DNA of 64,000 bases from Elusimicrobia bacterium GWF2_62_30 (GCA_001799995.1 MGUK01000097.1:1-64000), one strand, 5' to 3'; positions 10,916 through 20,546 are shown, counted from the first letter of the stretch. Translations and numbers: made by a program. Notes: generated by a model from the sequence alone, not told the origin.

Positions 10916-10987
10916 TATATAACCCCTCCGGAAATCCGTCCCCCAATTATGCTTGTTTTAACCGCCCCTTGGCAACTTGCGCAGCCG

Positions 10988-11011
10988 GGGTCAGGCACTG
11001 GTGCCTGACCC
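10988..11011. repeat. 24-bp palindrome GGGTCAGGCAC-TG-GTGCCTGACCC, REP-like
   Basis: Perfect 11-bp arms; followed at 11036-11048 by a second palindrome GGGGTCAGACCCC. Confidence 0.7.
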
Positions 11012-11084
11012 TAGTTAACATAATGTCACCCGGCTGGGGTCAGACCCCATGCCGTGCCGGGCGGGGATTTTGTAACATAAGGGC

Positions 11085-12110
11085 ATGAAGCCGGACATAC
11101 GCGACTTTACCCGGGCGGAACTGGAAGAGGAACTACTTTCCCTGGGCTTGAAGGCTACCCATGCGGGGCGCGTGTTCGAATGTCTTTATAAACAGGGTAT
11201 TACGGACTTTGAAGAGATGGCCGAGGTCCCGCCAAAAGTGCGCGCGGCCCTTGCCGGTAAATATTCGCTCTGCCCGTTCCCGCCGGCCGAGAAACGCGTC
11301 TCGCTGCTGGACGGCACCCAAAAGCTGCTTTTCAGGTTCCACGGCGGGGCCCCGGCGGAAAGCGTAATACTGCCCGGCAAAGGCCGGCTCTCCGCCTGCC
11401 TCTCCTCCCAGGCCGGCTGCGCCTGCGGCTGCACCTTCTGCGCCACCGGCGCGCTGGGGCTCAAGCGCGACCTGCGGCCCTCGGAGATAACCGCTCAGTT
11501 CGCCGCCTGCCTGCGCGAAGCCGGCGGCAGCCTGAGCAGCCTGGTCTTTATGGGCATGGGCGAACCGTTCCTGAACTGGGAGAACGTGAAAAAGGCCATC
11601 CTGATACTCTCCGACGGACGCAGCTGGAACTACTCGCAGGGTAAAATGACGGTGTCTACAGTCGGCATTGTGCCGGTGATAAACGAACTGGCTACCTCTA
11701 CGCTGAAAGTAAAGCTTGCCATCTCGGTAGTAGCGGCCGACGAGGTCCTGCGTGCAAAACTGGTCCCGATGCAGGCGAAATACCCGCTGAGCGAAGTGAT
11801 AGCCGCGGCGCGCTCCTACTGCCGGGCTCGCAAGGCGCAGGTCTTCTTCGAATATATTGTTTTTACCGGGGTCAACGATTCCGCCGCGGACGCGGAGAAA
11901 TTAATCAGGTTGATAAAGGGAATAGACTGCCGCGTGAACCTGATCCCCCACAACTCGCCCGCCGGCCGCACCGGCGACGGCGAACCTTCTGTCAAAACCA
12001 AGGCTTTCCAGAAACAACTGATCGCCGCCGGGCTGCGCACCTACCTCCGCCTGGAGAAAGGTTCGGACATCCTGGCCGCCTGCGGCCAGCTCGCCGCGAA
12101 GCTTCCTTAA
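11085..12110 (+). CDS. rlmN: 23S rRNA (adenine(2503)-C(2))-methyltransferase RlmN
   Basis: CACGCTFCATG radical SAM motif, SLVFMGMGEPFLNW, STVGIVPVINELA, VNLIPHNSPAG. Confidence 0.95.
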   Translation: MKPDIRDFTRAELEEELLSLGLKATHAGRVFECLYKQGITDFEEMAEVPPKVRAALAGKYSLCPFPPAEKRVSLLDGTQKLLFRFHGGAPAESVILPGKGRLSACLSSQAGCACGCTFCATGALGLKRDLRPSEITAQFAACLREAGGSLSSLVFMGMGEPFLNWENVKKAILILSDGRSWNYSQGKMTVSTVGIVPVINELATSTLKVKLAISVVAADEVLRAKLVPMQAKYPLSEVIAAARSYCRARKAQVFFEYIVFTGVNDSAADAEKLIRLIKGIDCRVNLIPHNSPAGRTGDGEPSVKTKAFQKQLIAAGLRTYLRLEKGSDILAACGQLAAKLP

Positions 12111-12119
12111 ATTTCCCGG

Positions 12120-13424
12120 TTATTTATCTTCGGAGCGCGGCTCTTCCGGAGCGGCGGCAGACTCCCCGGCCAGGTAGCCGGTGGAAAACGCTTCCTGCAG
12201 GTTATAGCCGCCGGTGACGCCGTCGAGGTCCAGCACTTCGCCGCAGAAATACAGCCCGCGCACCAGGCGCGACTCCATCGTCTGCGGGTTCACTTCCGCC
12301 AGGCACACGCCGCCGCGCGTGACGGTGGCGTCCCGGAGCGGGCGCGGCCTGCTCAGGTTCAGCCTGAAACCGCCGAGCAGTTCCGCTATTCTCCGGCGCT
12401 CGGGGGCGGTGATGGAGGCGCATTTCCTGGTCCGGTCTATGCAGCAGCACCCTTCGAACACCGGCACGAGCGAGGCCGGCAGCGTGTCTTTAACATAGCT
12501 CGAGAAAAGCTTGGCGCCGTTAGCGGCGAAATAGCCCTGTATGGCCGCGGCCAGCTCTTCGGCATTCAGTTCCGGCTTCAGGTTTACGCAAAGCTCCACC
12601 CTGACGCCGGGCCTGGCCAACGCGTCCACGGCTGTGCCGCTCATAACAAGCAGCTGCGGGCCGGAGACGCCGAAATGTGTGAACAGCAGGTCGCCTTTAC
12701 CCGATGCCTCCTTCTTCCCGTTGACCAATATCGAAAGACTTACGTTCTGCAGCGTCAGGCCCTGCAGGTCTTTGATGAACGGCTCGTCCGATTCCAGCGC
12801 CGTCAGCCCGGGCCTGAGCGCGACGATGGTATGCCCGCCTTGTCTGGCTAGGGCATAGCCGTCTCCGGTGGAGCCCGTGGCCGGGTAGGACAGGCCGCCG
12901 GTGGCGATTATCACTTTATTGGCGCGCAAAGTCCGCCCGTCCGCTAGTTTTACGCCCGTTACCTGCGTCCCGCCGCCCAGCAGGCCTGAGGCCTGCGCGC
13001 CGAAAAGCTCCGTCACTTTGCCGCGGCCGAGATAACCTTGCAGCGCGTTCAGGACGCTTTGCGCCTTATCGTCGGCGGGGAAGATCTTGCCGTCCGGGTC
13101 GGTGCGCGTGTACACGCCGAAGGACTTCAAAAAACCGACCAGTTTTTCATTGGAGAAAACAGTAAGCGCCCGGTACAGGAATTTTCCGTTCCTGCCGAAA
13201 GCCGCGATAAAGCCTTTCAGGGCGGCGCTGTTGGTGACGTTGCACCTGCCCCCGCCCGTGAGCAGCAGCTTCAGCCCCAGGCGCTGGTTCTTTTCCAGCA
13301 GGATCACGCCGGCGCCCAGTTCGGCCGCGCGTCCCGCGGCCATCAAGCCGGCAGGCCCTCCGCCGATAACGATAACGTCGGCGTCACCTTGTTCTGCGCG
13401 TTTTATTTTTGGATCGGTCGACAT
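12120..13424 (-). CDS. NAD(P)/FAD-dependent oxidoreductase, HI0933/BaiN-like family
   Basis: VIVIGGGPAGLMAAGRAAELGAGVILLEKN, GGGRCNVTN, ATGGLSYPATGSTGDGY, RGLYFCGEVLDLDGVTGGYNLQEAFSTG. Confidence 0.93.
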   Translation of the reverse strand: MSTDPKIKRAEQGDADVIVIGGGPAGLMAAGRAAELGAGVILLEKNQRLGLKLLLTGGGRCNVTNSAALKGFIAAFGRNGKFLYRALTVFSNEKLVGFLKSFGVYTRTDPDGKIFPADDKAQSVLNALQGYLGRGKVTELFGAQASGLLGGGTQVTGVKLADGRTLRANKVIIATGGLSYPATGSTGDGYALARQGGHTIVALRPGLTALESDEPFIKDLQGLTLQNVSLSILVNGKKEASGKGDLLFTHFGVSGPQLLVMSGTAVDALARPGVRVELCVNLKPELNAEELAAAIQGYFAANGAKLFSSYVKDTLPASLVPVFEGCCCIDRTRKCASITAPERRRIAELLGGFRLNLSRPRPLRDATVTRGGVCLAEVNPQTMESRLVRGLYFCGEVLDLDGVTGGYNLQEAFSTGYLAGESAAAPEEPRSEDK

Positions 13425-13550
13425 ATTTTAGCCGCGGCAGCATACAGTATCTCGAGGCAGCTTATTCCTTTTAGATTCTCTGTCATGCTCTTATAAGATT
13501 ATCCCAAAAATCCGCCGCTGGCGGAACGCCCGGACCCTGCCGCCGCGCCG

Positions 13551-15932
13551 TTAATACTGCCCGAGCTTTATCCCCCGCCTGGCGGCCGGCGCCGAAATAT
13601 CCCCGGGCGGGGCGCCCCGCATCTTCACCAGGATTATATCTTCTGTCAGCGCAGCTTCCCAGACCTTGCCTTCCAGCCAGCCCACGTCGTGCTTCTTTAT
13701 GAGGTCCGGCAGCCTCTCCTCCGCCGCCGCCAAAAATTCCTCAAATACTCCCGCCGGCATTTCTCTTAATTCTCCCGTTACCTGCAGGGCCAAAGCGCGC
13801 GGCAGGTCCGCCGGCGCCACTATCCACGAAGCGAACAGCTCTTCAGCCGCGGCCGACAGGACCGGGTCCGCCGCCGCCGCTTCGACGCTCAGCCCTTTCT
13901 TTTCGGCCAGCAGGGCCAGCGCCCGCATGGCCGAGCGGCGGGTAGCCCAGGCCCGCCGCTGCCAGGTCTTTTCCCTCAACTGCAGCACCGTATCGCCGTA
14001 TTTCTCCGGGCCGTCCCAGTAGGACAGAGTGCCGAAGAGATAGCGCCAGGCCCGGTAGGCGCGCTGCTCGTAGTCGGGCGTGAAGGGCGTTACCGCGGTT
14101 CCCTTGAGCAGCCGTACCAGTTCGGTGGACAGGAAAGCCCCGTCTTCCAGCACCCTGGCCGCCCGGGCCCGGCTCATCCTTACCGAGAAAGCGGGCGGGC
14201 GCGTCCTGAAAAAATTTTCCAGTTTCGCCAGCAGCCTTGCCTCCGCGGGCGACAGCGGGCTGAGGCGTTTTTCCTCCGCCGCCAGGTTCAGGGCGGACTT
14301 CTCGCCGATGGAGAGCCCCATCTTTTTCTCCACCGGCTGCCAGCCCGGCGGTACGCCCCCGCGTATCCACTCACCGAGGCCCCGCGCATAACCTTCAAGC
14401 TCGCGGTATTTTCCCCCGGCGTCCTGGCTGGCCAGGCTGGCCGTCTCCGCCGCCTTGTCCGTGGCCGGGCGGCGCACGGGGAAGTCGGTAACCAGCACGG
14501 CGAAGCCGAGCCGCAGACCTTTACCCGCGAGCAGTTCCGCGGCCGGGCCCATTTCCACGTCGACGGTAGAGATACCGGCCGCCAAAGCCTGTGTTATCCA
14601 GAGCGGGGTTTCCTCCAGCGGAGAAACGGCGCTTTTATGCGGGCGGAAATCGGCCGCCGAACCCAGCGCATTAGGGATCTCCCGGCCGCCGCCGGCTATT
14701 ATATGCGAAGGGTAGACCAGGTCGTACAGGGGCCGCGCCTCCAGGGAGCCGCCCGAGCCGGCTATTACCACCGTTCTGATGCCGGTGGACTTTTCTACCA
14801 GGTACCTGAGGCTCTCGCCCAGAGTTTCCCCGTAAAATGAGGAGCGCGCGGTTATGACGCCCCAGCGGCCGGCCCCGGCCGGCTGGTACACGTCCAGGCG
14901 CCAGTCGTCCGCGGCGTCGGAGAAGGAAGTGACGGACCAGGAGGACCAGTAGAGCCTGAAAGCCTCCCCGTAGCCGGTTATGACCCCTTCCAGCCCGGCA
15001 CACCCGGACGGGTTGACGGTGCAGAGCCCGGACAGCCGCCGGTAATAAGGCTCATAGGCCGAGGCAGCTTCCGCCACCCTGATGCCCGGGGCTTTTTTAC
15101 CGGAATAATAGCGCTTCAGCAGCAGTTCGAAATGCCGCAGGTAGATGCGGCCCTCGAGATCGCTGAGCACCAGCTGCCTGCGCCCGTCTTCGCCTGTCAG
15201 CAGCCAGAGCTTCTTGGCGTAGCCGCTTATGGGCAGGTTCAGCGAAAGCAGCTCCGTCTTTTGGCCCGGCGGGGAAGGCAGGGCCGCCAGCGGCAGGTTG
15301 GAGAGGATTATCTCGTCGCCGGCCCCGAGCCGGTCCAGCAGGGCGGAGAGGGGCCCTATGCGGGAATACGCGTAGCCTGAGGCGCCCTTCCAGTTCACCA
15401 GCCCGGGATCTACGCCCGCCAGTTCCGGGGAGCCGTTCGCGTGGAAGACCAGGTCGGCGGGAGGCTTAACCGGTTCCGGCTGCGGCGCCTCCGCCCAGGC
15501 CGGCGCGTCCGACGGGTTTATATAGGCGCGGGCCGCGGCTATGGCGCGGCTTATACTTTCCCCGGCCGACCCGCCGCCGGGGATAAGGCCGGCGGCCGCG
15601 TCGAACAGCTCGGCCTGGCCGGGATTTCCCCGCGCCGCCAGCTCCTTCAGCGCGGCCGCGGCAACAGCGGGGTCCCGCGCGGCCAGCACAGCCCTGGAGG
15701 CCGGTGTCTTCCGGAGCTCATAAGTTATGGCCTCATAAAAAACTTCAGCGCTGCGCAGCCTGAGTTCGTACGCGGCGCCGGAGTCCAGCCCGGCCAGGGC
15801 GGAAAGCGGCGCCAGCGCAATGACCGCGCAGAACAGGAAAGATCTTATTAGTCGCATGAGGCGCTTTAAGAAAACCCACCGGCCGGCTTCGCAGCCAGGA
15901 TAGAGAGCGGCAGCGATAACCGGGTTGTTCAC
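13551..15932 (-). CDS. large exported hypothetical protein, possible distant nucleoside-phosphorylase-like segment
   Basis: 793-aa ORF with N-terminal hydrophobic signal segment; central segment VVIAGSGGSLEARPLYDLVYPSHIIAGGG...HKSAVSPLEETPLW...GISTVDVEMGPAAEL. Confidence 0.65.
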   Translation of the reverse strand: MNNPVIAAALYPGCEAGRWVFLKRLMRLIRSFLFCAVIALAPLSALAGLDSGAAYELRLRSAEVFYEAITYELRKTPASRAVLAARDPAVAAAALKELAARGNPGQAELFDAAAGLIPGGGSAGESISRAIAAARAYINPSDAPAWAEAPQPEPVKPPADLVFHANGSPELAGVDPGLVNWKGASGYAYSRIGPLSALLDRLGAGDEIILSNLPLAALPSPPGQKTELLSLNLPISGYAKKLWLLTGEDGRRQLVLSDLEGRIYLRHFELLLKRYYSGKKAPGIRVAEAASAYEPYYRRLSGLCTVNPSGCAGLEGVITGYGEAFRLYWSSWSVTSFSDAADDWRLDVYQPAGAGRWGVITARSSFYGETLGESLRYLVEKSTGIRTVVIAGSGGSLEARPLYDLVYPSHIIAGGGREIPNALGSAADFRPHKSAVSPLEETPLWITQALAAGISTVDVEMGPAAELLAGKGLRLGFAVLVTDFPVRRPATDKAAETASLASQDAGGKYRELEGYARGLGEWIRGGVPPGWQPVEKKMGLSIGEKSALNLAAEEKRLSPLSPAEARLLAKLENFFRTRPPAFSVRMSRARAARVLEDGAFLSTELVRLLKGTAVTPFTPDYEQRAYRAWRYLFGTLSYWDGPEKYGDTVLQLREKTWQRRAWATRRSAMRALALLAEKKGLSVEAAAADPVLSAAAEELFASWIVAPADLPRALALQVTGELREMPAGVFEEFLAAAEERLPDLIKKHDVGWLEGKVWEAALTEDIILVKMRGAPPGDISAPAARRGIKLGQY

Positions 15933-15978
15933 TATTCTACCAAAACAATGCCACCGAGCTTCCCCGGCGGTTTAACCT

Positions 15979-16000
15979 GAAAGTTGCAGTTGCAACTTTC
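15979..16000. repeat. perfect palindrome GAAAGTTGCA-GT-TGCAACTTTC
   Basis: 10-bp perfect arms read directly. Confidence 0.85.
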
Positions 16001-16132
16001 CGCCCGCATAGCGGGCGCCCTTCGGGAGGTATACACCTCGTCGGGCCGGGCGCGCATAGCGCTGGGCCCTCCGCCCGCTGCCCTATGGGCGTGCCGCATC
16101 AGGAGCTATGCTCATCAGGCGGCCTTCGCGGG

Positions 16133-16197
16133 GAATCCTGCAGAATGATTCTGTTCCCTGATTTTCACAATGAGAATTATACTGAACTGCAGGATTC
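16133..16197. repeat. inverted repeat GAATCCTGCAG ... CTGCAGGATTC
   Basis: 11-bp perfect arms (16133-16143, 16187-16197), with CAGAATGATTCTG nested at 16141-16153. Confidence 0.8.
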
Positions 16198-16295
16198 AGG
16201 TTAACCATTCAACGGTGTGAAAGCTATTTAGCCCTGCCCGAATAACATCGGAGCGGGCAAATGCGTTCGCATGAGCATAAGCCTGGTTTTATTTT

Positions 16296-16320
16296 CATTT
16301 GAAAAACATATTTTCAAATG
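16296..16320. repeat. hairpin CATTTGAAAA-ACATA-TTTTCAAATG
   Basis: 10-bp perfect arms with a 5-nt loop, ~180 bp upstream of the Cys-rich gene. Confidence 0.8.
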
Positions 16321-16503
16321 AGAATATTTTTCGCCACTTTAAACCCAGGCAGCAGATCGATAGAAACCTCTGGCCATCCGATGAAAACAGTAAAAAAACG
16401 TTCCGCCGGCAGCGTTGGCATAAAAGTTGCACTGTATCGGCTGTACGCAGAACCGGAGAGGGTGGGCTCAATACCGGAATTCAAAGCCAGAACGGAGAAA
16501 ACA

Positions 16504-17142
16504 ATGAAGAAGTTAATGATAGCGGCTGCGGCGGTGGTCGGAATAGGTCTCGGATTCGCCCAGGCAGGCGATATCGTAGATTTTGACGGGAAAGGTGCCG
16601 GCGCCAGGAGTTTTATGGAGAAGCTTAATAAGGCTTCCGACATGCAATGCCGGGTCGTGTGCGAGCGGCCCGGTGATTGCACCACCATCTGCACACCCGT
16701 CAACAAGACTGCGGGGCTTGATATCGCGGCAGTATCGGCGCCCGTACAGGTAGCCGAAGCCGTTATTCCTGCCAGGCGCTTCGACGCCGCGGAAATAGCG
16801 AATATGGACAGGTCCATAGGCACGGCCATTGCTTATGTGCAGTCGCACAAACAGGGCGCGCCGCTTGCGGCAAGCTTTGAATGCCTTAGGAACAGCGGCA
16901 CGCCGGAACAAAAGTTCGCCTTTGTATATAAGGCCGATGCCGCGCCGTATTCGTTCCCCGAAAACTGCGTAAGACAGGACAAGGGTATCTGCAGCTGGGT
17001 CGTAGAGAGTGTCTGCACCACGATCACGGTCGTTTCCTGCGCCTGGGTAACCTCCGGCGACAATCCGCCCATCACCAAGAAAGAATGCCATGACGAATCA
17101 AAAGAGGACTGCAAGAAGGTGAAAAGCTGGATCTGCGACTAA
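16504..17142 (+). CDS. exported Cys-rich hypothetical protein
   Basis: MKKLMIAAAAVVGIGLGFAQAGD signal peptide at internal ATG 16504; many cysteines (CRVVCERPGDCTTIC; CSWVVESVC; ECHDESKEDCKKVKSWICD). Confidence 0.7.
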   Translation: MKKLMIAAAAVVGIGLGFAQAGDIVDFDGKGAGARSFMEKLNKASDMQCRVVCERPGDCTTICTPVNKTAGLDIAAVSAPVQVAEAVIPARRFDAAEIANMDRSIGTAIAYVQSHKQGAPLAASFECLRNSGTPEQKFAFVYKADAAPYSFPENCVRQDKGICSWVVESVCTTITVVSCAWVTSGDNPPITKKECHDESKEDCKKVKSWICD

Positions 17143-17231
17143 TAAGTTAAACTGTTCAGACCGGCCGAGCGGCGTTCCTGCGGGGGCCTTGCCCCAAGCG
17201 GCCTGAGCGGCAAATAAACAGGAGATTTACA

Positions 17232-17723
17232 ATGGAAGTAACACTTATCATACTGGTCCTGTTCGGAGTAACTATCCTGGAGGGCGCCTCCGTCGGCGCG
17301 GGACTGGCGGGCATGGGCGTGGCGGCGGCTTTCGGGGCGGCTTCGGTCGTTATGCTGTTAAAAAAACAGAAGCCCCGGGCATCGGAATTCGCGATAAAGG
17401 CCGCCGTTTCCATTCTTGCGGTCATGCTGCTGTTCGGGTTCAGCAAGCTTAACGGGCGGATTGGGCGCCAGGGCGCCGAAAGCATCGCGGCGGCCTGCGA
17501 TGAATATAAAACCAAAACCGGATCTTATCCGGCTTCAGTGGAACAACTGGTCCCCGGCTATCTCAGCCGGATCCCGGCTGCAAAGATAGCCCTGAGATGG
17601 AATCACTACTGGCTCAAGGACAACAAGGTGTTGTTCGCCGGCGAGCCTGGAATGTATATCCTGTCCTACGACCTTGCGGCTAAGCAGTGGGGAAATATCC
17701 CTACGGACAAGCTGTTTAAATGA
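17232..17723 (+). CDS. membrane hypothetical protein with pseudopilin-like C-terminal region
   Basis: Two to three hydrophobic segments; AESIAAACDEYKTKTGSYPASVEQLVPGYLSRIP resembles type II secretion/pilin-like tails. Confidence 0.55.
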   Translation: MEVTLIILVLFGVTILEGASVGAGLAGMGVAAAFGAASVVMLLKKQKPRASEFAIKAAVSILAVMLLFGFSKLNGRIGRQGAESIAAACDEYKTKTGSYPASVEQLVPGYLSRIPAAKIALRWNHYWLKDNKVLFAGEPGMYILSYDLAAKQWGNIPTDKLFK

Positions 17724-17730
17724 CCAGCCG

Positions 17731-18528
17731 TTAGCGGGCGGGGCGTTTTCCGCCCGGCTTTTCCGGGGGCGGCAGCACCGCGGCCGCCCGCGCGGCCAGT
17801 TCCGCCGCCCTGAGCGGGCGGTCGTATACCCTTACCTCGTCTATATAGCCGCGGAACGCCTGGTTGTCCTGGTACCAGGTACCGAGCGTGAGCTTAAGGA
17901 TGTTCAGGTCCGGGGGCGGCGCGTCCTTGGCCGTATCCGCCAGCTTCCCGTCCAGGAACAGTTCCAGGGTGGCATCCGGCGCGTCGTAGACCAGCGCCGC
18001 GTGGAACCAGCGGTTCGGGACTATCCCGTAGGGAGCGGAAAGCACCCAGGCGTGTTCGCTTTCCTGCACGTCCTTCCTGTAGCGGGAAACGGAGCCCTGC
18101 AGCGCCCACGGCTTGTGCAGCGGGCAGCCCGGCGCGGTGATGGAAAGAGAAGCGCCGGTGGTGAGGGCGGCCACGGTCTGCCAGCCGGACCCGCCCTTGT
18201 AGGGATTGGTCCAGTCGTCCCTCTTTACCAGAAGTTCCAGCGTGAAACCGCCGCCGAGGGAGACCGCGCTGCTCAGCGGGATCTCGAGCCAGTCCTTGGT
18301 GCCGCCGATGAACAGCGCCTTGCCCGCGCGGGCCGGCACCAGCCTGACCTCGTCTCCCGAGGGCTTCGCCTTGAAACCGAACGGGCCTTCGTCGTCGAAG
18401 CCGTTATCGAATGATAAGTTAAGCATCGGCGGGCGGACATCAAAAGGCTCCATCGCCCCGGCCGGCGCCGGGAAAAGCTGCAGGACGGCGCAGAACGCCA
18501 GCGCGCGCAAAAAGTTATTCATTTTCAC
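17731..18528 (-). CDS. exported LamG / concanavalin A-like lectin domain protein
   Basis: Signal peptide; LSFDNGFDDEG, GGGFTLELLVKRDDW, NRWFHAALVYDAPDATLELFLDGKL, GYIDEVRVYDRPLRAAEL. Confidence 0.8.
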   Translation of the reverse strand: MKMNNFLRALAFCAVLQLFPAPAGAMEPFDVRPPMLNLSFDNGFDDEGPFGFKAKPSGDEVRLVPARAGKALFIGGTKDWLEIPLSSAVSLGGGFTLELLVKRDDWTNPYKGGSGWQTVAALTTGASLSITAPGCPLHKPWALQGSVSRYRKDVQESEHAWVLSAPYGIVPNRWFHAALVYDAPDATLELFLDGKLADTAKDAPPPDLNILKLTLGTWYQDNQAFRGYIDEVRVYDRPLRAAELAARAAAVLPPPEKPGGKRPAR

Positions 18529-19736
18529 TCCTTCGCCTTTAACACCTGTATCCCCACCAGGCCCAGCACTATTTTCCCGGCGCGATCGCGGGCGCAGATA
18601 AGGCGCTCGCCGGGGCCAGCCCGTTTGAAGATCTTCAGCCGGAAGCGGCCCCCGCCGCCGGCCGGCAGCGGGTAAAGGTGATAGTCCGGCGCCGAGCCGC
18701 AGGCGGCCGCCGAAGCGAGCTTGCCTCCCGCTTCCGGGAACGAGATCACCGCCTCGTCCCCCGGTCTCAGCGAGGAGAGGTCCGCGCGGCCCTCCGCGGC
18801 GGCGCTCGTAAGAGCGAAAGGCGCGGGCTCGTCCAGGGTCTTCACGCGCAGGCCTTTGACGGCGGGCGAAGCCGGGGAAAGGGCGAACACAGCCCCGCGC
18901 GCCTGCTCGGCGGCATTTTGCCCTTCGGAAACGTACCAGGAGGAACTCATGCCGGCGCGCGCCTGGGGCAGCAGGTCCATAGAGACCTCCGCCGCCTTGG
19001 AAGCAAGCTTGTACTCTCCCGGCTCGGGTACGGCCAGGGAGAACCGGCCCATGTGGTCCGCGCGGGCCGAGTAAGCGCGGCCGCTGCGCGCGTCCACCGC
19101 GAACACGAAAGCCACGGGATGCTCCCGGGCGGTCTCTATCACCCCGGAAATAGAATAAGGTTTAAGCCCCTCGGGCGCCCAGAGCGCGCGCAGATCGGCG
19201 GCGTCCTGTGCCGGGAGCCCGGCAGGCTCGCCGCGCCCCCAGGCCCGGGGCCCGCTGAACATCACAGAAGCCGGCGTTGCCGAGTGCCCCAGGCCCAGCG
19301 TATGGCCTATCTCGTGTATCAGCGTGGCGGCGTCCATGGCGGAGGGACTGCGGCTGACGAAGAAATACCCCCGCTTGTAGCGGCCGGGAATAGCGCCGTT
19401 AAAAGAGCCGTGCGCCAGTTCGCCGTGGAAATTCCGCGCGCCGTAGAGCACCGCGTGCACGCAGCCGTCATAAGGAACGGACGTGAGGCCGTCATAGCCG
19501 GGCGCTGAAAGGCCCGAGTCGCGCAGGGTCAGCGCGCCGCCGGAAGCCTCCTCCCACAGGGCGAAGGCCCGGCGCAGGCGGACGAGGACTTCCGCCGAAA
19601 CGGGCGCGGCGCGCCCCGCGGCCGCGTCCCACATCTGCGCGGTCGCCTTGTAGCAGAGCGCTTCCGCCGCCGCCGGGCCCCGCAGGGCCGGCAGCAGACA
19701 GAGCGCCGCCGCGGTCGTGAGGATAAATTTATTCAA
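18525..19736 (-). CDS. exported matrixin-family zinc metalloprotease
   Basis: Signal peptide; HEIGHTLGLGHS zinc-binding motif, downstream SVMFS Met-turn-like sequence. Confidence 0.85.
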   Translation of the reverse strand: MNKFILTTAAALCLLPALRGPAAAEALCYKATAQMWDAAAGRAAPVSAEVLVRLRRAFALWEEASGGALTLRDSGLSAPGYDGLTSVPYDGCVHAVLYGARNFHGELAHGSFNGAIPGRYKRGYFFVSRSPSAMDAATLIHEIGHTLGLGHSATPASVMFSGPRAWGRGEPAGLPAQDAADLRALWAPEGLKPYSISGVIETAREHPVAFVFAVDARSGRAYSARADHMGRFSLAVPEPGEYKLASKAAEVSMDLLPQARAGMSSSWYVSEGQNAAEQARGAVFALSPASPAVKGLRVKTLDEPAPFALTSAAAEGRADLSSLRPGDEAVISFPEAGGKLASAAACGSAPDYHLYPLPAGGGGRFRLKIFKRAGPGERLICARDRAGKIVLGLVGIQVLKAKE

Positions 19737-19787
19737 AGGACCTTCGCCTCCCGCTTATCGCCGCTTCTTCTCCCCTGCTTCGGCGCC

Positions 19788-20546
19788 CTAGCTTTTTTCG
19801 CGGCGGAACTTCTTTTCGAATTTGGCGCCGCTCTCTACGCGCAGCACCGTGGCAACGCTGCCCTTCACCGAAAAATGCACGTCGTGGCTGGCCAGGAAAA
19901 AGCCCATGTCGAAGCCTTCCTTCATCTGCGCCTTGTCGCGCGAATTGCGCGGGTCGTGGCGGAGGGTATCCGCGACGAGGCGGCCGAAGCCGGCGTAGCC
20001 GGCTGACTCTACCCTCTCCACGTCCGCCCGGCCCTGCGGCGAGAACTCCACCTCCAGCTCCGGGAAAGCGTTCTGTTCCGCCCAGCCGGCGCGCGCGCCG
20101 GCCGCGGCGTCGTAGTCGGGCAGGTACGGCTTGATATCCAGTATGGGCGTGCCGTTAATAAGGTCGGCGCCGGAAAGATAGACGGTGTCCCCCTCCACGC
20201 GCTCCAGCCTGGCCAGCGACAGCCCTATGGGGTTGGGCCGGTGCGGCGAGCGCGAGGCGAACACGCCCACCTTGCGGCCCTTGAGGCGCGGCGGGTGGAT
20301 CTTGGGCAGGAAGGTCTTGCTGGTGCTCATGTGGAACCAGCACAGCAGCCACACATGGCTGAAGCCGGACAGCCCGTCAAGAGAATGCGCGGGGGCGTAC
20401 TGCGGGAGAATGCGGAGCTTCGACTGCGCGCCGGGCACCAGGCCCGGCTGCCGCGGCGTGCCGAACTTCTCCTGGAAGCAGGATTCCAGTATCCCTATGG
20501 GCTTAAGTTCCATGAGCTGCTGCGGCGTGCTGTTTTTTTTTGGCAT
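19788..20546 (-). CDS. trmO: tRNA (N6-threonylcarbamoyladenosine(37)-N6)-methyltransferase TrmO family
   Basis: KPIGILESCFQEKFGTPRQPGL, FSHVWLLCWFH, GVFASRSPHRPNPIGLSLARLE, DIKPYLPDYD. Confidence 0.9.
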   Translation of the reverse strand: MPKKNSTPQQLMELKPIGILESCFQEKFGTPRQPGLVPGAQSKLRILPQYAPAHSLDGLSGFSHVWLLCWFHMSTSKTFLPKIHPPRLKGRKVGVFASRSPHRPNPIGLSLARLERVEGDTVYLSGADLINGTPILDIKPYLPDYDAAAGARAGWAEQNAFPELEVEFSPQGRADVERVESAGYAGFGRLVADTLRHDPRNSRDKAQMKEGFDMGFFLASHDVHFSVKGSVATVLRVESGAKFEKKFRREKS

